Assembly (NCBI GenBank): GCA_019203745.1
Contig: CP078104.1
Span: forward strand, 1,328,501 to 1,392,500
Origin: Chryseobacterium sp. E1
Lineage (GTDB): Bacteria > Bacteroidota > Bacteroidia > Flavobacteriales > Weeksellaceae
Length of the DNA: 64,000 bases
Direction: 5' to 3'
The notes below the pieces were generated by a model. It saw nothing but the letters and a program-made list of their open reading frames with translations. It searched no databases and had not been told where the DNA came from. The translations under genes and the position numbers were made by a program. Position 1 is the stretch's first letter, and every line of letters starts with the position of its first letter. Positions 49,040 to 59,908 of the stretch are shown piece by piece.

Positions 49040-51698
49040 TTACTCTTTCTTTTCTCCGGCATCTTCAGGCATTTCTGTTTCAGACTCTGCCATTTCTTTT
49101 TAGGGAATCTTGGCTGTAATATTTTGGCAATAAGCCCGGTCCAGCCTGTCTGATGCGAAGCTCCTACTCCACGGCCGTTATCTCCATGGAAATATTCATA
49201 GAACAGGATATAGTCTTTAAAATCAGGATCGGTTTGAAATCTTTCATACTGTCCGTTTACAGGTCTTTTTCCGGTTTCATCTTTCAGGAATATTTTTGCC
49301 AGCCTTTTGTTTAATGCATCTGCTATCTGATCCAGATTGGAATAATTTCCGCCTCCTGTAGGATATTCCACCAGAAATCGGGACTATAATAGAAGAAAAA
49401 CCGCTGAAGGCTGTCAATAATCAGAAAGTTAATAGGAAACCAGACCGGTCCCCGCCAATTGCTGTTTCCTCCGAAAAGCCCGCTGTCACTTTCAGCAGGA
49501 GTATATTGTACACAATAATCTGTTTCGTTGAGGCTCAGTGTGTAAGGATTGTTCTCATACTCTTTAGAAAGAGCTCTTATACCATAATCGCTTAAAAACT
49601 CTTCGGGATTCAGCATCCTTTTAAGGAGCCTTTTTAACCGATGCCCCGAAGCAATGATAAAAGGTGCTTGGAATCCTGTCCCTTGACTTCCCATCTTGAA
49701 ACCAATGATGCAAGTTCCGGTTTATTATCCAGAACCCACTTCATTCTTTTTTAAAGTTAGGAAGATTCTCGATCATTTCATCATCAATCACCTCAACGGC
49801 AAACATAGGGATCAGCCCTACAATCGTGCGTAATCTTAAATACATATGGGTTCCGTCACTGGAAGCAATGGCATCATAAAAAAATTCGTCCTCTTCATCC
49901 CAAAGGCTGAAATTTTCCTCACCCATATTATCCAGAGAATGGGCAATAGACAGGAAGTGCTCAAAAAACTTCATGGCCATTTCTTCATACACGCTATTGT
50001 AAAGTGCCAGTTCTAAGGCAATTCTCATCATATTCAGGGCAAACATAGCCATCCAGCTTGTACCGTCAGACTGTTCCAACTGTTCTCCATTGGGCAGCAC
50101 CGAATTCCTGTCGAATACCCCTATATTATCAAGTCCCAGAAAACCTCCCTCAAAGATGTTGTTTCCATTGGTGTCTTTTTATTGACCCACCAGGTAAAAT
50201 TCATCAGCAACTTTTGAAAAGCACTTTCCAGAAATTCAAGATCCGGTTTATCTTTCAGATATTCATCAATTTTAAATACTCTGAAAACGGCCCAGGCGTG
50301 CACAGGAGGGTTCACATCACTGAAATTCCATTCATAGGCAGGCAGTTGCCCGTTGGGATGCATATACCATTCGAAAAGAAAAAGTTTCAGCTGATGTTTG
50401 GCAAAATCCGGATCAATCAGGGAAAAACTAATGGTATGAAAAGCCAGATCCCAGGTGGCATACCATGGATATTCCCATTTATCCGGCATAGAAATAATAT
50501 GTTCGTTATTAAGATGTTTCCAGTCATAATTTCTGATCTTTTCCCGTGACTTCGGTGGCGGTATCTCTGCCGGATCTCCTTTCAGCCATTTTTCAACATT
50601 GTAATGATAAAACATTTTATTCCATAGCATTCCTGCAAAAGCCTGTCTCTGCACCAGCTTTTCATCTTCAGAAGCAATCCCTTTCTGAATGTCTGCATAA
50701 AAGTCGTCTGCTTCCTTATGCCTTGTCTCAAAAATATCATTAAAATCCCGGAACGGATCTTTTAAATCTTTATCTGAAATCCTGAATTCAAATATTTTCG
50801 TTTCTCCGGCTTTGAAAAACTCATCGATAAAAAAGAAGCTTTTGTTCCCGTATCAGGATTGACGGCCTGGGAATTCCCCGTCATTACAAACGTATTGATG
50901 CCATCTTTACAATACTTTGATTCATTAGATGAACCGTAAAGCCTCTCATTATTTGTTTCATTATTACAAAACAGAACTTTTGCAGATTGCGCAGCATATA
51001 TATTTCTGATTTCAAGATCTTTGTGACTGACTTTAATATGATCTGCTTCTTCAGCATTCAGCTGTGGTTTATAATCATCATAGCCCCAATTCCAGGTATT
51101 CCGGAACCACACAGTTGGCAGGATAATAAGAGGGGCTTCTCTCTCAGACTTATTGACGATTTTTAATTTCACCAATATATCGTTGTGCCCTTCCTTGGCA
51201 TATTCAATAAAGATATCGAAGTACTCGTTGTGATCAAAAATACCTGTATCAATCAGCTCATATTCCGGTTCGCTTTTGCTTCTTTCCGCATTCGTTTTTA
51301 TCAGATCTTCATAAGGAAATGCATTTTGCGGATATTTGTACAGCATCTTCATGTAGGAGTGCGTAGGTGTAGAATCCAGGTAATAAAAATATTCCTTTAC
51401 ATCTTCTCCATGATTCCCCTGTCCGTTGGTAAGGCCAAAGAAACGTTCTTTCACCATGCTGTCTTTTTTATTCCAGAAACCTATGGAGAACACCAGTTTC
51501 TGAAGGTCATCACAGATCCCGCAGATCCCTTCTTCACCCCATCTGTAGGTTTTGGCTTCTGCCGTATGATGGCCTGTATAGTTCCAGGCATCACCATTTT
51601 CACTGTAGTCTTCACGCACAAGACCCCACTCACGATTGCTGACGTAGGGTCCCCATTTTTTCCATAAAATATCTGAAAGCCTTTTTTTTTTCTGACAT
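49040..51698 (-). CDS. GH63-like glucosidase (MGH1-like), several frameshifts
   Basis: A large cytoplasmic glycoside hydrolase with an (alpha/alpha)6 barrel, similar to mannosyl-oligosaccharide glucosidase-like proteins (YgjK type). The corrected N-terminus MSEKKRLSDILWKKWGPYVSNREWG leads to YRWGEEGICGICDDLQKL. The barrel contains MPDKWEYPWYATWDLAFHT with the catalytic Asp of WDxAF, FLGLDNIGVFDRN, EQSDGTSWMAMFALNMMRIALEL with the other acid, GHRLKRLL and SGLFGGNSNWRGPVWFPINFL, ending in VGASHQTGWTGL. At least five frameshifts are needed over about 886 residues. No signal peptide is seen. It is transcribed after the SDR gene with a 65-base gap. Confidence 0.85.
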
Positions 51699-51763
51699 AA
51701 ATACTGATTATGAGTAAGTAATAAGTAATGAATAATTAAATCCTGACCTTTAAGCCAGGAATA

Positions 51764-52570
51764 TTATCCTCCGGTAGAAAAACTCTCAAATGTTGTCATT
51801 CCTCCGTCAACGAAAATACTGGTTCCGGTAATGTAGTCAGCAAGGTCGCTGGCAAGGAATGCGGCCAGATTTCCTATATCCTGCGGCTGCCCTATCCTGT
51901 TGTAGGGAATAAGGGTAAGAAGTGAGCCCAGCGCTTCCGGTGTACTCCACGCATCTTTATTGATCGGTGTCTGAATAGCTCCCGGACAAATAGAATTGAC
52001 ACGGATTTTATTGGCTCCATATTCCTGAGCCAGGGTTTGCATCAGCATCCTGATGGCGCCTTTACTTGAGGCATAGTTGGCATGTCCTGCCCAGGGAATA
52101 ATTTCATGCACAGAACTGATATGAATAATTTTTCCACAGGCTTTGGAACGGGAAGGATCTATTCCACGGCGTAAAAATTCTTTAATGGCTTCTCTGGCAC
52201 AAAGAAACTGCCCGGTCAGGTTCACTCCTATTACGGCATTCCATTGATCTATGGTCATTTCAGTAAACTTGGCATCTTTCTGAATACCTGCATTGTTGAT
52301 CAGAATATCCACGGTATGAAATTCGGAAACAACATCCTGAAACATTTTTACGACCTGATCTTCCTTAGAAACATCACATTGGTACGTAATTCCGTTTCCA
52401 CCTGCATCTGTAATTTCCTTCAGTACGGCCTGTGCTTCTTCCAAAGATCTTTCCGAAGAATGATTGACAACTACTACAGCGCCTGCAGCTAAACATTTTG
52501 CAATTCCTGAACCTATTCCACTGGAAGCTCCTGTAACGATAGCAACCTGGTTATGAAGTGATATTTCCAT
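51764..52570 (-). CDS. SDR family oxidoreductase, glucose 1-dehydrogenase-like
   Basis: This intact 268-residue protein is a classical short-chain dehydrogenase: VAIVTGASSGIGSGIAKCLA (NAD(P) binding), DILINNAGIQKDA, and the catalytic ISSVHEIIPWAGHANYASSKGA with Ser, Tyr and Lys. The C-terminus PYNRIGQPQDIGNLAAFLASDLADYITGTSIFVDGGMT is typical of glucose 1-dehydrogenase-type SDRs, although substrate prediction in this family is unreliable. It precedes the GH63-like glucosidase on the same strand, so glucose released by the hydrolase could be its substrate; that is inference. Confidence 0.9.
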   Translation of the reverse strand: MEISLHNQVAIVTGASSGIGSGIAKCLAAGAVVVVNHSSERSLEEAQAVLKEITDAGGNGITYQCDVSKEDQVVKMFQDVVSEFHTVDILINNAGIQKDAKFTEMTIDQWNAVIGVNLTGQFLCAREAIKEFLRRGIDPSRSKACGKIIHISSVHEIIPWAGHANYASSKGAIRMLMQTLAQEYGANKIRVNSICPGAIQTPINKDAWSTPEALGSLLTLIPYNRIGQPQDIGNLAAFLASDLADYITGTSIFVDGGMTTFESFSTGG

Positions 52571-52642
52571 ATTTTGAGTTTGATGTTACTCAAAGTTAGG
52601 GAAAGAAATCTGCAGAAGAAAAATTAAGGTTTTAAAATTTTA

Positions 52643-53117
52643 TTAAAGTTTTTTGTGCATCAGGTACTGAGGACCGCTTCTTCCGATTCTCGTTTTTCCG
52701 TCATAGATGTATCCTGCCTCAAGGTAAATATGATAAGCGGAGTCATTTTTTTGATTGACGGCCAATACCAGTTCATTACAGTTTTTAAAATGTTCCTTTA
52801 CAAACTCATCCACTTTCATCATTGCACTTTTCCCGATTCCTCTTCCCTGCATCTGAGGATTAACAGACAGAGAACGTATCAAAACAGAATTTTGATTATC
52901 AGTAAGTTCCAGCTTATCTTTCCCGAAATCAAGAACAAAAAATCCTGCCGGAATATCATTCTCAAATATCGTTATGGGAAATGCATCTGAATCGTCCCTT
53001 TCACTGATGTTCTTTAAAGCCTGCTGAGCCGTTGCTGTAAACCTCATCTGATTCTCATCCAAAGCATAGCTGACTCCGGCAAGGTGTTCCGGCGTAAAGA
53101 ATTTTTAAATGTATCAT
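52643..53117 (-). CDS. GNAT-family acetyltransferase, frameshift near start
   Basis: An acetyl-CoA-dependent acetyltransferase. The acetyl-CoA site is VNPQMQGRGIGKSAMMKVDEFV (motif A: QGRGIG), followed by LVLAVNQKNDSAYHIYLEAGY (motif B). The N-terminus needs a correction in the A run near 53100; from the ATG at 53117 it reads MIHLK then FFTPEHLAGVSYALDENQMRFT. The C-terminus SGPQYLMHKKL has the common end of this subfamily. About 158 residues. Substrate unknown. It follows the DUF1684 gene by only 4 bases on the same strand. Confidence 0.82.
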
Positions 53118-53121
53118 AATA

Positions 53122-53736
53122 TTAATGGTGATAGATGTCTTCGTACATTACTCCTGCACGGATCTCTACAGGAAGCTTATTTTCTTCAGGAACTATGGGG
53201 CAGTTATAGTCGTAAGCATTATAGGCACAGAAAGGATGGTAAGATTGGTTAAAATCCAGTACAATGGTATTTCCTTAGGAATTTTCAGGTCCATATACTT
53301 ACCGCCGCCGTAGGTTTCTTTTTCATTCGTAGCATCTCTGAACGGAAGAAAAAGATAATCTCTGTACTTTTTTGTTTGATCAGATCCAGACTTTGGTATA
53401 AAGTAAGCGTGTAAGGTTTTCCATCCAGGGTAAAAGTAGCTTTTCCATATTCCTGATAAGATTTGGTCTTGCCTGAAGAGGTAGGCAGATCAAACGGTTT
53501 CGGATCCTGCGTTTTGACAAATTTTGCCGTGATCCTGTATTTTATATCAAACGGAAAAAAGGATGCTCTTTAAAATTTTTAAAGTTATCTCCCCTCAATG
53601 GGGTCTCTTTCGGATCAAGGTATTCTGCATTCAATGCCTTTTGAAATTTCGGACCTCCATTTCCTCTCTGGAAGCTTTTTTCTGCGAAAAAAATCCATAG
53701 GGGCAGGATCAAAAAGAGCAATATATATTTTTTCAT
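53122..53736 (-). CDS. DUF1684 family exported protein, frameshifted
   Basis: The corrected sequence starts with a signal helix (MKKYILLFLILPLWIFFAE), then GNGGPKFQKALNAEYLDPKETPL, TFTLDGKPYTLTLYQSLD, YRDYLFLPFRDATNEKETYGGGKYMDLKIP and VLDFNQSYHPFCAYNAYDYNCPIVPEENKLPVEIRAG. The last region, FNxxYxPxCAY...CPxxPxxNxLPxxIxAG, is the signature of DUF1684, whose function is unknown. No open frame covers it because of breaks near 53555, 53375 and 53275. About 204 residues. It lies 4 bases upstream of the GNAT gene and probably shares its transcript. Confidence 0.85.
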
Positions 53737-53862
53737 GAAATTTAAAATTATAAGTAAAGCTATGAATTTCCCATTTATCAAAAGTTAAAATTGTAATAAA
53801 AAAGCATAATCTGTTTTAAATAAAATGCCCATCCATTGGTCTAGCATACTTTTTGAAAAACA

Positions 53863-55450
53863 ATGCGCATGGACAGAAAGAAATTCATCAAGACAAGTGC
53901 TTTGGCAATATCCGGCTTTTATTTTCTTCAATCTGATCTTTTCCGGGCTTCTGAGCGAAAGATCAATATCGTAAGAGAAACCGTAGATGCGCCTGTTATC
54001 ATCATCGGCAGCGGATATGGCGGTGCTGTTTCTGCCCTTCGTCTTTGTGAAGCCGGAAAAAGGTATTAATGCTTGAAATGGGTCTTAACTGGGAAAAAGC
54101 AGGCATTCCGTTTTCCAATCTGTTAAAACCCGGCAAAAGCTCAGCATGGCTGAAGAAAAAAGCATTGCTCCTTTTATGAATATCTTTTCACTCACTCCAT
54201 TCACCGGAATACTTGACCGGCTGGATTTTGAGCATATCAATATCTGGGTAGGAAGGGGCGTTGGCGGAGGTTCTCTGGTGAACGGCGGAATGGCTGTAAC
54301 TCCGAAGGAAAGCTATTTCAAAGAAGTTTTTCCGGATCTTGATGCCGAAAAATTCTACAGTCATTATTTCCCTCTGGTCCGCCGGGAGCTTAAAGTAAAT
54401 GTGATTGATGAGCAGTTTTTAAAGGACTGTCCTTATTACAAATTCACAAGAGTAGGTGAAGAGGAAGCCCATAAAGCGGGTTTTAAAACAATGAGGGTTC
54501 CCAATGTCTATGATTTTAAATACATGGAAAAAGAATTCCGGAATGAAGTTCCCGGTCTGCCCTTAATACAGAAGTGATCTACGGGAACAATTACGGTAAA
54601 AACAGCCTGGATAAAACCTACCTCAAAAAAGCAATGGATACCGGAAACCTGGAAATCATGGACCTGCATTGTGTAGATACCATTCAGCTGAATGAAGATA
54701 AAAGCTATACCTTGAATGCCCGCCAGATCGATACGTCAGGCAATACGGTCTCTGAAAAAACTTTCAACTGCAAAAAACTGATCCTTGCAGCCGGAACGAT
54801 GGGCACACTACAGCTTCTGCTGAGATCCCATGCAATTAATAATTTTCCTGTGAATAATCAGATTGGAAAGAAATGGGGAATAACGGAAATTTTATGACCG
54901 GAAGAAATTGGGTAAAACCACTGTCCGGAGGTACGGGAGCCAAGCAATCTACGATTCCGGTTGGAGGCATTGATAACTGGGAAGACAAGGAACATCCTTT
55001 TTCACAGAAATAGCACCCTTACCTATGGGAATGGACGTTGCTACCGCATTATATCTGCTGATCAACAGAGTGGATAAAAAGGGAGAAGTAAGCTATGATA
55101 AAGTGAAACAGACCCTGAAGCTGGACTGGAATGAAAATAACACTGTCCAGATGAGGGAAAATGCCAAATATTTTGTCCGGAAAATGAATAAGGCCAACGG
55201 AGGAACCCGGAGCCACTTCCTGTTCAATAATGGTTTTGGAGCTGATATATGCTATCATCCGCTTGGAGGATGTGTACTGGGCGAAGCCACCAATGAATTC
55301 GGAAAGCTGAAAGAGCATGAAAATCTCTATGTTCTGGATGGATCACTGATTCCAGGAACCATTGGGGTAAATCCGTTTGTAACCATTACAGCCATTGCTG
55401 AATATTGTATTGAAAATCTGATCCGTCAGAATGAATTTGCCTTAGCTTAA
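53863..55450 (+). CDS. GMC oxidoreductase, cholesterol oxidase-like, frameshifted
   Basis: An FAD-dependent glucose-methanol-choline-type oxidase. The N-terminus has a Tat-like export signal (MDRKKFIKTSALAISGFYF, without an RR pair), then the FAD motif APVIIIGSGYGGAVSALRLCEAGK. Key later segments are GRGVGGGSLVNGGM, LILAAGTMGTLQLLLRS, ICYHPLGGCVLGEATNEFG with the active-site His, and LYVLDGSLIPGTIGVNPFVTITAIAEY. The order and wording of the last two match class I cholesterol oxidases, but sterol specificity is not proven. Breaks lie near 54065, 54140, 54570, 54880 and 55005. Corrected length about 529 residues. Its stop overlaps the convergent adenylyltransferase gene by 4 bases. Confidence 0.88.
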
Positions 55451-56311
55451 GATATTGATTTTACTTCTGCGAGGTAATTCCGGATCTCATTCTCATGGGT
55501 ATGAGGATATTCAAAGCTGAGCTTTTCGGCCAATGCTGTACCCAGCTCATGTACCAGATCAGCGTAAGCCAGTAAAGCGGTCCAGTTTTCATCTATATCA
55601 CTTCCTGAAAATGTAGCTTCTACTCTATTCCAAAGATCTGCAGAGAGGTATTTTTGAAGAGCCTTCCGTGTTTATTGGTTGTGACAGTATTCCAGTCATA
55701 GGCAGCAGCAATATGCCATTCAATCAAAGGAACAAGATAATCTGTGCGCAATATATTTTCAGACATGAATTTAGCATAGAAAATATCTCCACGCTTCAGA
55801 CATTTGGCAACATAAGTAGTATCCCACCAAAAATCATTAAGCAATTGCATGAATTTCTTTTCTGACGGCTTATGAATCATAACCGACTGATAGGTTGGAG
55901 ATTTCAAATCCTTTGTAAGGCCATCTTTATCAATCAGCACTTTATAACCTACATCCCAGTCATCGGGAAGGCTTTCCAACTGTATTTCTTCAATAAATTC
56001 TGAAACCTGGTAGAGTTTAAAATCAATTTTTACATGGTCTTTATACAGCACCATTTTCATTGCATGCTTCCTTCAAAGACTGTGTCATCTTCTTCTATCA
56101 TGGAAATAGGTTCACCGAAAAGGCTTAACCATTCATTATTGATTTCGTATGTTTCTCGGTGCTCAAAAACCAGTTCTACATCAAGATCACTAAAATCATC
56201 TACGGGAGCATAGGGATTCACCAGCGAACTGGTCAGAAGAACAGCACGGATATCCGGGTTATTTTCAGCCCAGTGAATAATTTGCTCCAGCTTTTCTTCT
56301 CTTATTTTCAT
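55447..56311 (-). CDS. Aminoglycoside 6-adenylyltransferase (streptomycin-type), frameshifted
   Basis: This enzyme transfers AMP from ATP to aminoglycosides such as streptomycin (Adenyl_transf family, related to AadE and to the Bacteroidota AadS). The start at 56311 gives MKIREEKLEQIIHWAENNPDIRAVLLTSSLVNPYAPVDDFSDLDVELVF, with the nucleotidyltransferase Ser/Asn and SDLD acidic pair that bind Mg-ATP. Then come VKIDFKLYQVSEF, FWWDTTYVAKCLKRGDIFYAKF and LVPLIEWHIAAAYDWNTVTTNKHGR, and a helical end, TALLAYADLVHELGTALAEKLSFEYPH. Breaks lie near 56060 and 55655. Corrected length is about 288 residues, as in AadS. No mobile element flanks it, so it looks chromosomal. Confidence 0.88.
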
Positions 56312-56312
56312 A

Positions 56313-56713
56313 TTAATAGGATTCTGAAATCTTCACCCGGTAGATATCGGATGAATTCCGTTTTATAGATTCTACGAAGAAACCGCCTTCTTCCGGGATA
56401 ACCTCTTTTAAATCAAAACTTTTACAATCTTTAGGTAAGCCCGAAAATATCAGGGTAAACCAAAAATCCTGCATAAAAGGCACCGGCGTCCAATAAGGGG
56501 ATATTGAAATATTTTCTGCATGAATCAGCTTACTTCTGTGCTCGGACTGGTTATCAAAAAGATAGGTTGAATGCCAGATCCTGATCAGGTTTCCTAAAAA
56601 GGGGATGCCGGAAAGCAACAGTGCACAATCACCTGTCTCTCTTCTTCTACTTTAGCCTGAAGAGATTCCAGAAGTTCTTTTACAATGACTGGCTTTACAA
56701 CTACTTCTTCCAC
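56313..56713 (-). CDS. Conserved hypothetical protein, frameshifted
   Basis: The protein starts at a GTG (56713) as VEEVVVKPVIVKELLESLQAKVEEERQVIVHC, then after a break near 56620 continues LLLSGIPFLGNLIRIWHSTYLF, HAENISISPYWTPVP, FTLIFSGLPKDCKSFDLKEVIPE and ends EGGFFVESIKRNSSDIYRVKISES. I recall the pattern of IRIWxSTYL, FDLxExIPExGGF and RNxxDVYRV from uncharacterised proteins in this group, but no function. About 133 residues. It is immediately upstream of the aminoglycoside adenylyltransferase, 1 base apart, so the two are probably co-transcribed. Confidence 0.72.
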
Positions 56714-56783
56714 GTTGTTATAAGTAATAGGTAATGAGCAATGAGTAATCTGTGTATGTAGTACTCATTGCCCATTGCTGATG

Positions 56784-58288
56784 TTAATATTCTAATTCCA
56801 GTTTTTCTTTTGTGTAATTTCTTACTTCCTGGGTAAGTTCGGGATTGTCTGCCAGTTTTTGTCCGTAAGAAGGAACCATTTCCAGTAACTTTCCTTTCCA
56901 TTCACCATGGAATTTTTCAGGGAAGCATTTTTCAAGAACATCCAACATGGCATATACTGCTGTTGATGCACCTGGTGAAGCTCAAGCAAGGATGCAATGG
57001 TACCGGCTTTGTTGACTACCACTTCAGTTCCGAATTCAAGTTTTCCTCCTTCTTTTTCATCTTTTTTAATCACCTGAACTCTCTGTCCGGCTACTTTCAG
57101 TTCCCAATCAGCTTCTTTGGCATCTTTGATAAATTCTCTCAAATGCTGCATTCTCTGGGCTTTGGTCATGGCAACCTGCTGAATAAGGTACTTCGTCAGA
57201 GGAATATTATGCCACCATGCACCGAATAATGATTTTAGGTTTTTGGTATTCACACTTTCCGGAAGATCCAGGTAACTTCCTTCTTTCAGGAATTTTGTAG
57301 AGAAACCTGCGAAAGGACCGAAAAGAAGAGCTTTCTGCCCATCAATGATTCTGAGGTCAAGGTGAGGAACAGACATTGGCGGCGCATCTACAGTAGCCTG
57401 TGTATATACTTTTGCCTGATGCTTTTCTACCAGTTCCTGATTATGGGTTACCAGCCATTGTCCTGAAACCGGGAAGCCTCCATATCCTTCACTTTCTTTA
57501 ATGTCTGAGCTGTCAAGTAACGGAAGCGCATATCCTCCGGCACCAATAAATACAAAGTCGGCAACAACTTCCTGTTTGTGATTGTGAATTCTGTCTTTCA
57601 CCTTCATTTCCCACTTTCCGTTTTCTCTAGGATCTATATCTTTTACTTCGTGGTATAAGAAAACCTCTACATTGGAATCTTCAAGCAGGTGTCTTCCCAT
57701 TTTTCTGGTTAATGTCCCGAAGTTCACATCTGTTCCCATATCCATCTTCGTGGCAGCCATTACTTCAGATTTATTTCTTTTGCTCATGACCAGCGGAATC
57801 CACTCTTTCAGTTTTTCATGATCAGTAGAAAATTCCATTCCGGAGAAAAGAACCGATTCTGTCATTTTATCGTGTCGCTTTTTAAGGTATTCAGCATCTT
57901 TTTCTCCAAAAACAAGACTCATATGCGGACAGGAGTTGATAAAATCTTTAGGCTCATGAATATACCCTTTGGAAATCAAATAGGCCCAGAACTGTTTTGA
58001 AATCTCGAACTGCTCTGCAATACTTTCTGCTTTTTTGATATCAATGGATCCGTCTGGTTTTTCCGGGGTATAATTTAGCTCACAAAAAGCGGAGTGCCCT
58101 GTTCCGGCGTTGTTCCATGCTGCTGTACTTTCTTTGGCAAATCTTCCAAGTCTTTCGAAGATAGCGATTTCTAGATTGGGATCAAATTCATGAAGCAGCG
58201 TTGCTAAAGTGGCGCTCATGATTCCGCCTCCTATCAGTACAACGTCGTATTTTGGTTTCGGTGTTCTGCTTGTAAGCGATTGTGACAT
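56784..58288 (-). CDS. mqo: Malate:quinone oxidoreductase, one frameshift
   Basis: Mqo is a membrane-associated FAD enzyme that oxidises malate to oxaloacetate and passes electrons to quinones; it replaces or supports NAD-dependent malate dehydrogenase. Visible are the FAD motif DVVLIGGGIMSATLATLLHEF, STAAWNNAGTGHSAFCELNYTP, NFGTLTRKMGRHLLE, FIGAGGYALPLL and ALLFGPFAGFSTKFLKEGS. One frameshift near 56985 separates the end, which then reads GASPGASTAVYAMLDVLEKCFPEKF and stops at 56784. About 501 residues, normal for Mqo. It is followed by the hypothetical/adenylyltransferase pair after a 70-base gap. Confidence 0.95.
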
Positions 58289-58801
58289 AATTTTAAAATT
58301 TTACTTCAAATTTCGGGAAAAGTTTTAAAAACTAAAGTGTGTTTAACGATTTTAACACGTTAATTTTCCTCCGAAAAAATCTTCTTTCCTGCACAACAAA
58401 AAATCATGGAAATTATCAATAAAGTTTCATCGAAATGATGAATCATTACTTACCTGTGGAAAAAAAAAGTACCACAAATTAGCTTTTTTTTTATTCACTG
58501 TACAGTCATTAATTAGAACACGTTATAGTGTCTTATACAGTGTGAAAATTTAAGTTGATTTAAGTTCATGTTATAAAACACTTTATCCATAATCATTTTA
58601 AACATGTCACTTTTTCAATAATATGTGATTAAATTTAAACAATTCTCCAACAATATCACCTATTATTGAAAAATATACATTTTTACAGATAAAATTCTAA
58701 ATTAAAATCAATAAACGATTGTTTTTTTACGTACCTTTAAATTTAAATAGTACATATATATATCAAATATGAATTAAAATTATTTTATAAATATACTAAA
58801 G
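58289..58801. other. AT-rich intergenic region with a possible structured element
   Basis: About 510 bases with no coding frame between mqo and the secreted-protein cluster. It contains CACTGTA (58496-58502) and TACAGTG (58536-58542), which can pair, and an inner ACAC...GTGT pair, so a small structured RNA is possible. Near 58730 TACCTTTA is one base off the -7 box and could serve the gene at 58802. Confidence 0.35.
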
Positions 58802-59903
58802 ATGAAAATTATTACCTTCCTGGGTACAGTGTTCGCAACAGTGACATTTGCTCAGAGTGGAAGTGTTGGAATCAACACGTCTACCCCAGACCCCAGTGCA
58901 GTTCTGCATATTGAGAATTTTAAAGGAACTCCAGCTACAGTTACCGCTACTATTTCAGGCGGAGCAGTTACCGGTATTACGATTAATAATGGAGGAAGCG
59001 GCTATACCTCTGCACCTACGGTTAACTTTTACGGAGGTGGCCCGGTTGTAAACGGAGGTTCAAAAGCCCGTGCTACAGCCACTGTTACGGGAGGAGCAGT
59101 TACCGGTATTACAATTAACAACGGAGGAAGCGGCTATACCTCTGCGCCTGCAGTTTCAGTTTCAGGAGGTAATAAAGGGATATTATTTCCCAATCTGAAT
59201 CTTGCGAACCTAAGCAGTACAACAACCCCTGTTGCATCCCCTGCTAATGGACTTATTGGATTTAATGGCGGAACAAACAGTAATAACAAAACACTGCATG
59301 TTTTCAACAGCACTACGAATTCATGGCAGAGTACCATTGATGCTCAAAATACACCAAAGATTGCCTACCTTGATTTCACCGGATCTTTATCTGCTTTAAA
59401 TGATGCTGTGGCCGGTGCCAGCACTCCTCTGATTGTTAATAATCCTGCTGTATCCGGTGTATCAAACATCAGCGGATTTAAAGTTCTTCCCAACGCTTCA
59501 TCAGGATACTCCCTGATTCTTCCACAGGAAACTATCTGGTGGAAGTGAACCTGAATTTAAATTCTCCTCAGGAAAGTCCGGCAGGTGTAAACGGTACGGC
59601 CCCGCTTACAGGAGTACATATTATCTGATGGGTTATTTTATAGATTTCATTCATGATACCTATAACAATACTACAAATACCTTTACCGCAGTAAGTGTTA
59701 CCCGAAAAGAAGTTCCGATTGTTTCAAAGGTAAGCACTAATCACCTGGCTACATGGTCTTTTTATTATACTGTTCCTGCGAATGCCAATGCCAATATTAT
59801 CGGTGGATTAAGAATGAGCCTGGGAAGAATGCAGAACAGTACATTCTATGACCTTGTGAATGTAATTGCCAATGGATCTTATATTAAAATATCTCAGCTT
59901 TAA
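58802..59903 (+). CDS. Secreted protein with tandem [20 protein letters not shown] repeats, frameshifted
   Basis: This is the first of three related secreted proteins. The signal peptide ends in TFAQ; the mature start [20 protein letters not shown] recurs in the two downstream genes. It carries two copies of a 44-residue unit around [21 protein letters not shown] (DNA repeat spacing 132 bases, 58961 and 59093), a beta-repeat known from other secreted proteins. A shared segment follows, [31 protein letters not shown], and then a C-terminal beta-rich domain. A frameshift near 59545 is followed by [17 protein letters not shown] and ends at 59903. About 366 residues. Function unknown; no T9SS sorting domain is obvious. 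Confidence 0.75.
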
Positions 59904-59908
59904 AAACA

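Noticed and set aside
50058..50549. Long plus-strand open frame of 163 codons opposite the glucosidase
   Set aside because: It overlaps the GH63-like coding frame on the minus strand, whose motifs are unambiguous; no signal, domain or promoter supports it.
58961..59152. Tandem repeats mistaken for a CRISPR array
   Set aside because: Only two units 132 bases apart, in frame inside a coding sequence, with no cas genes in the window.
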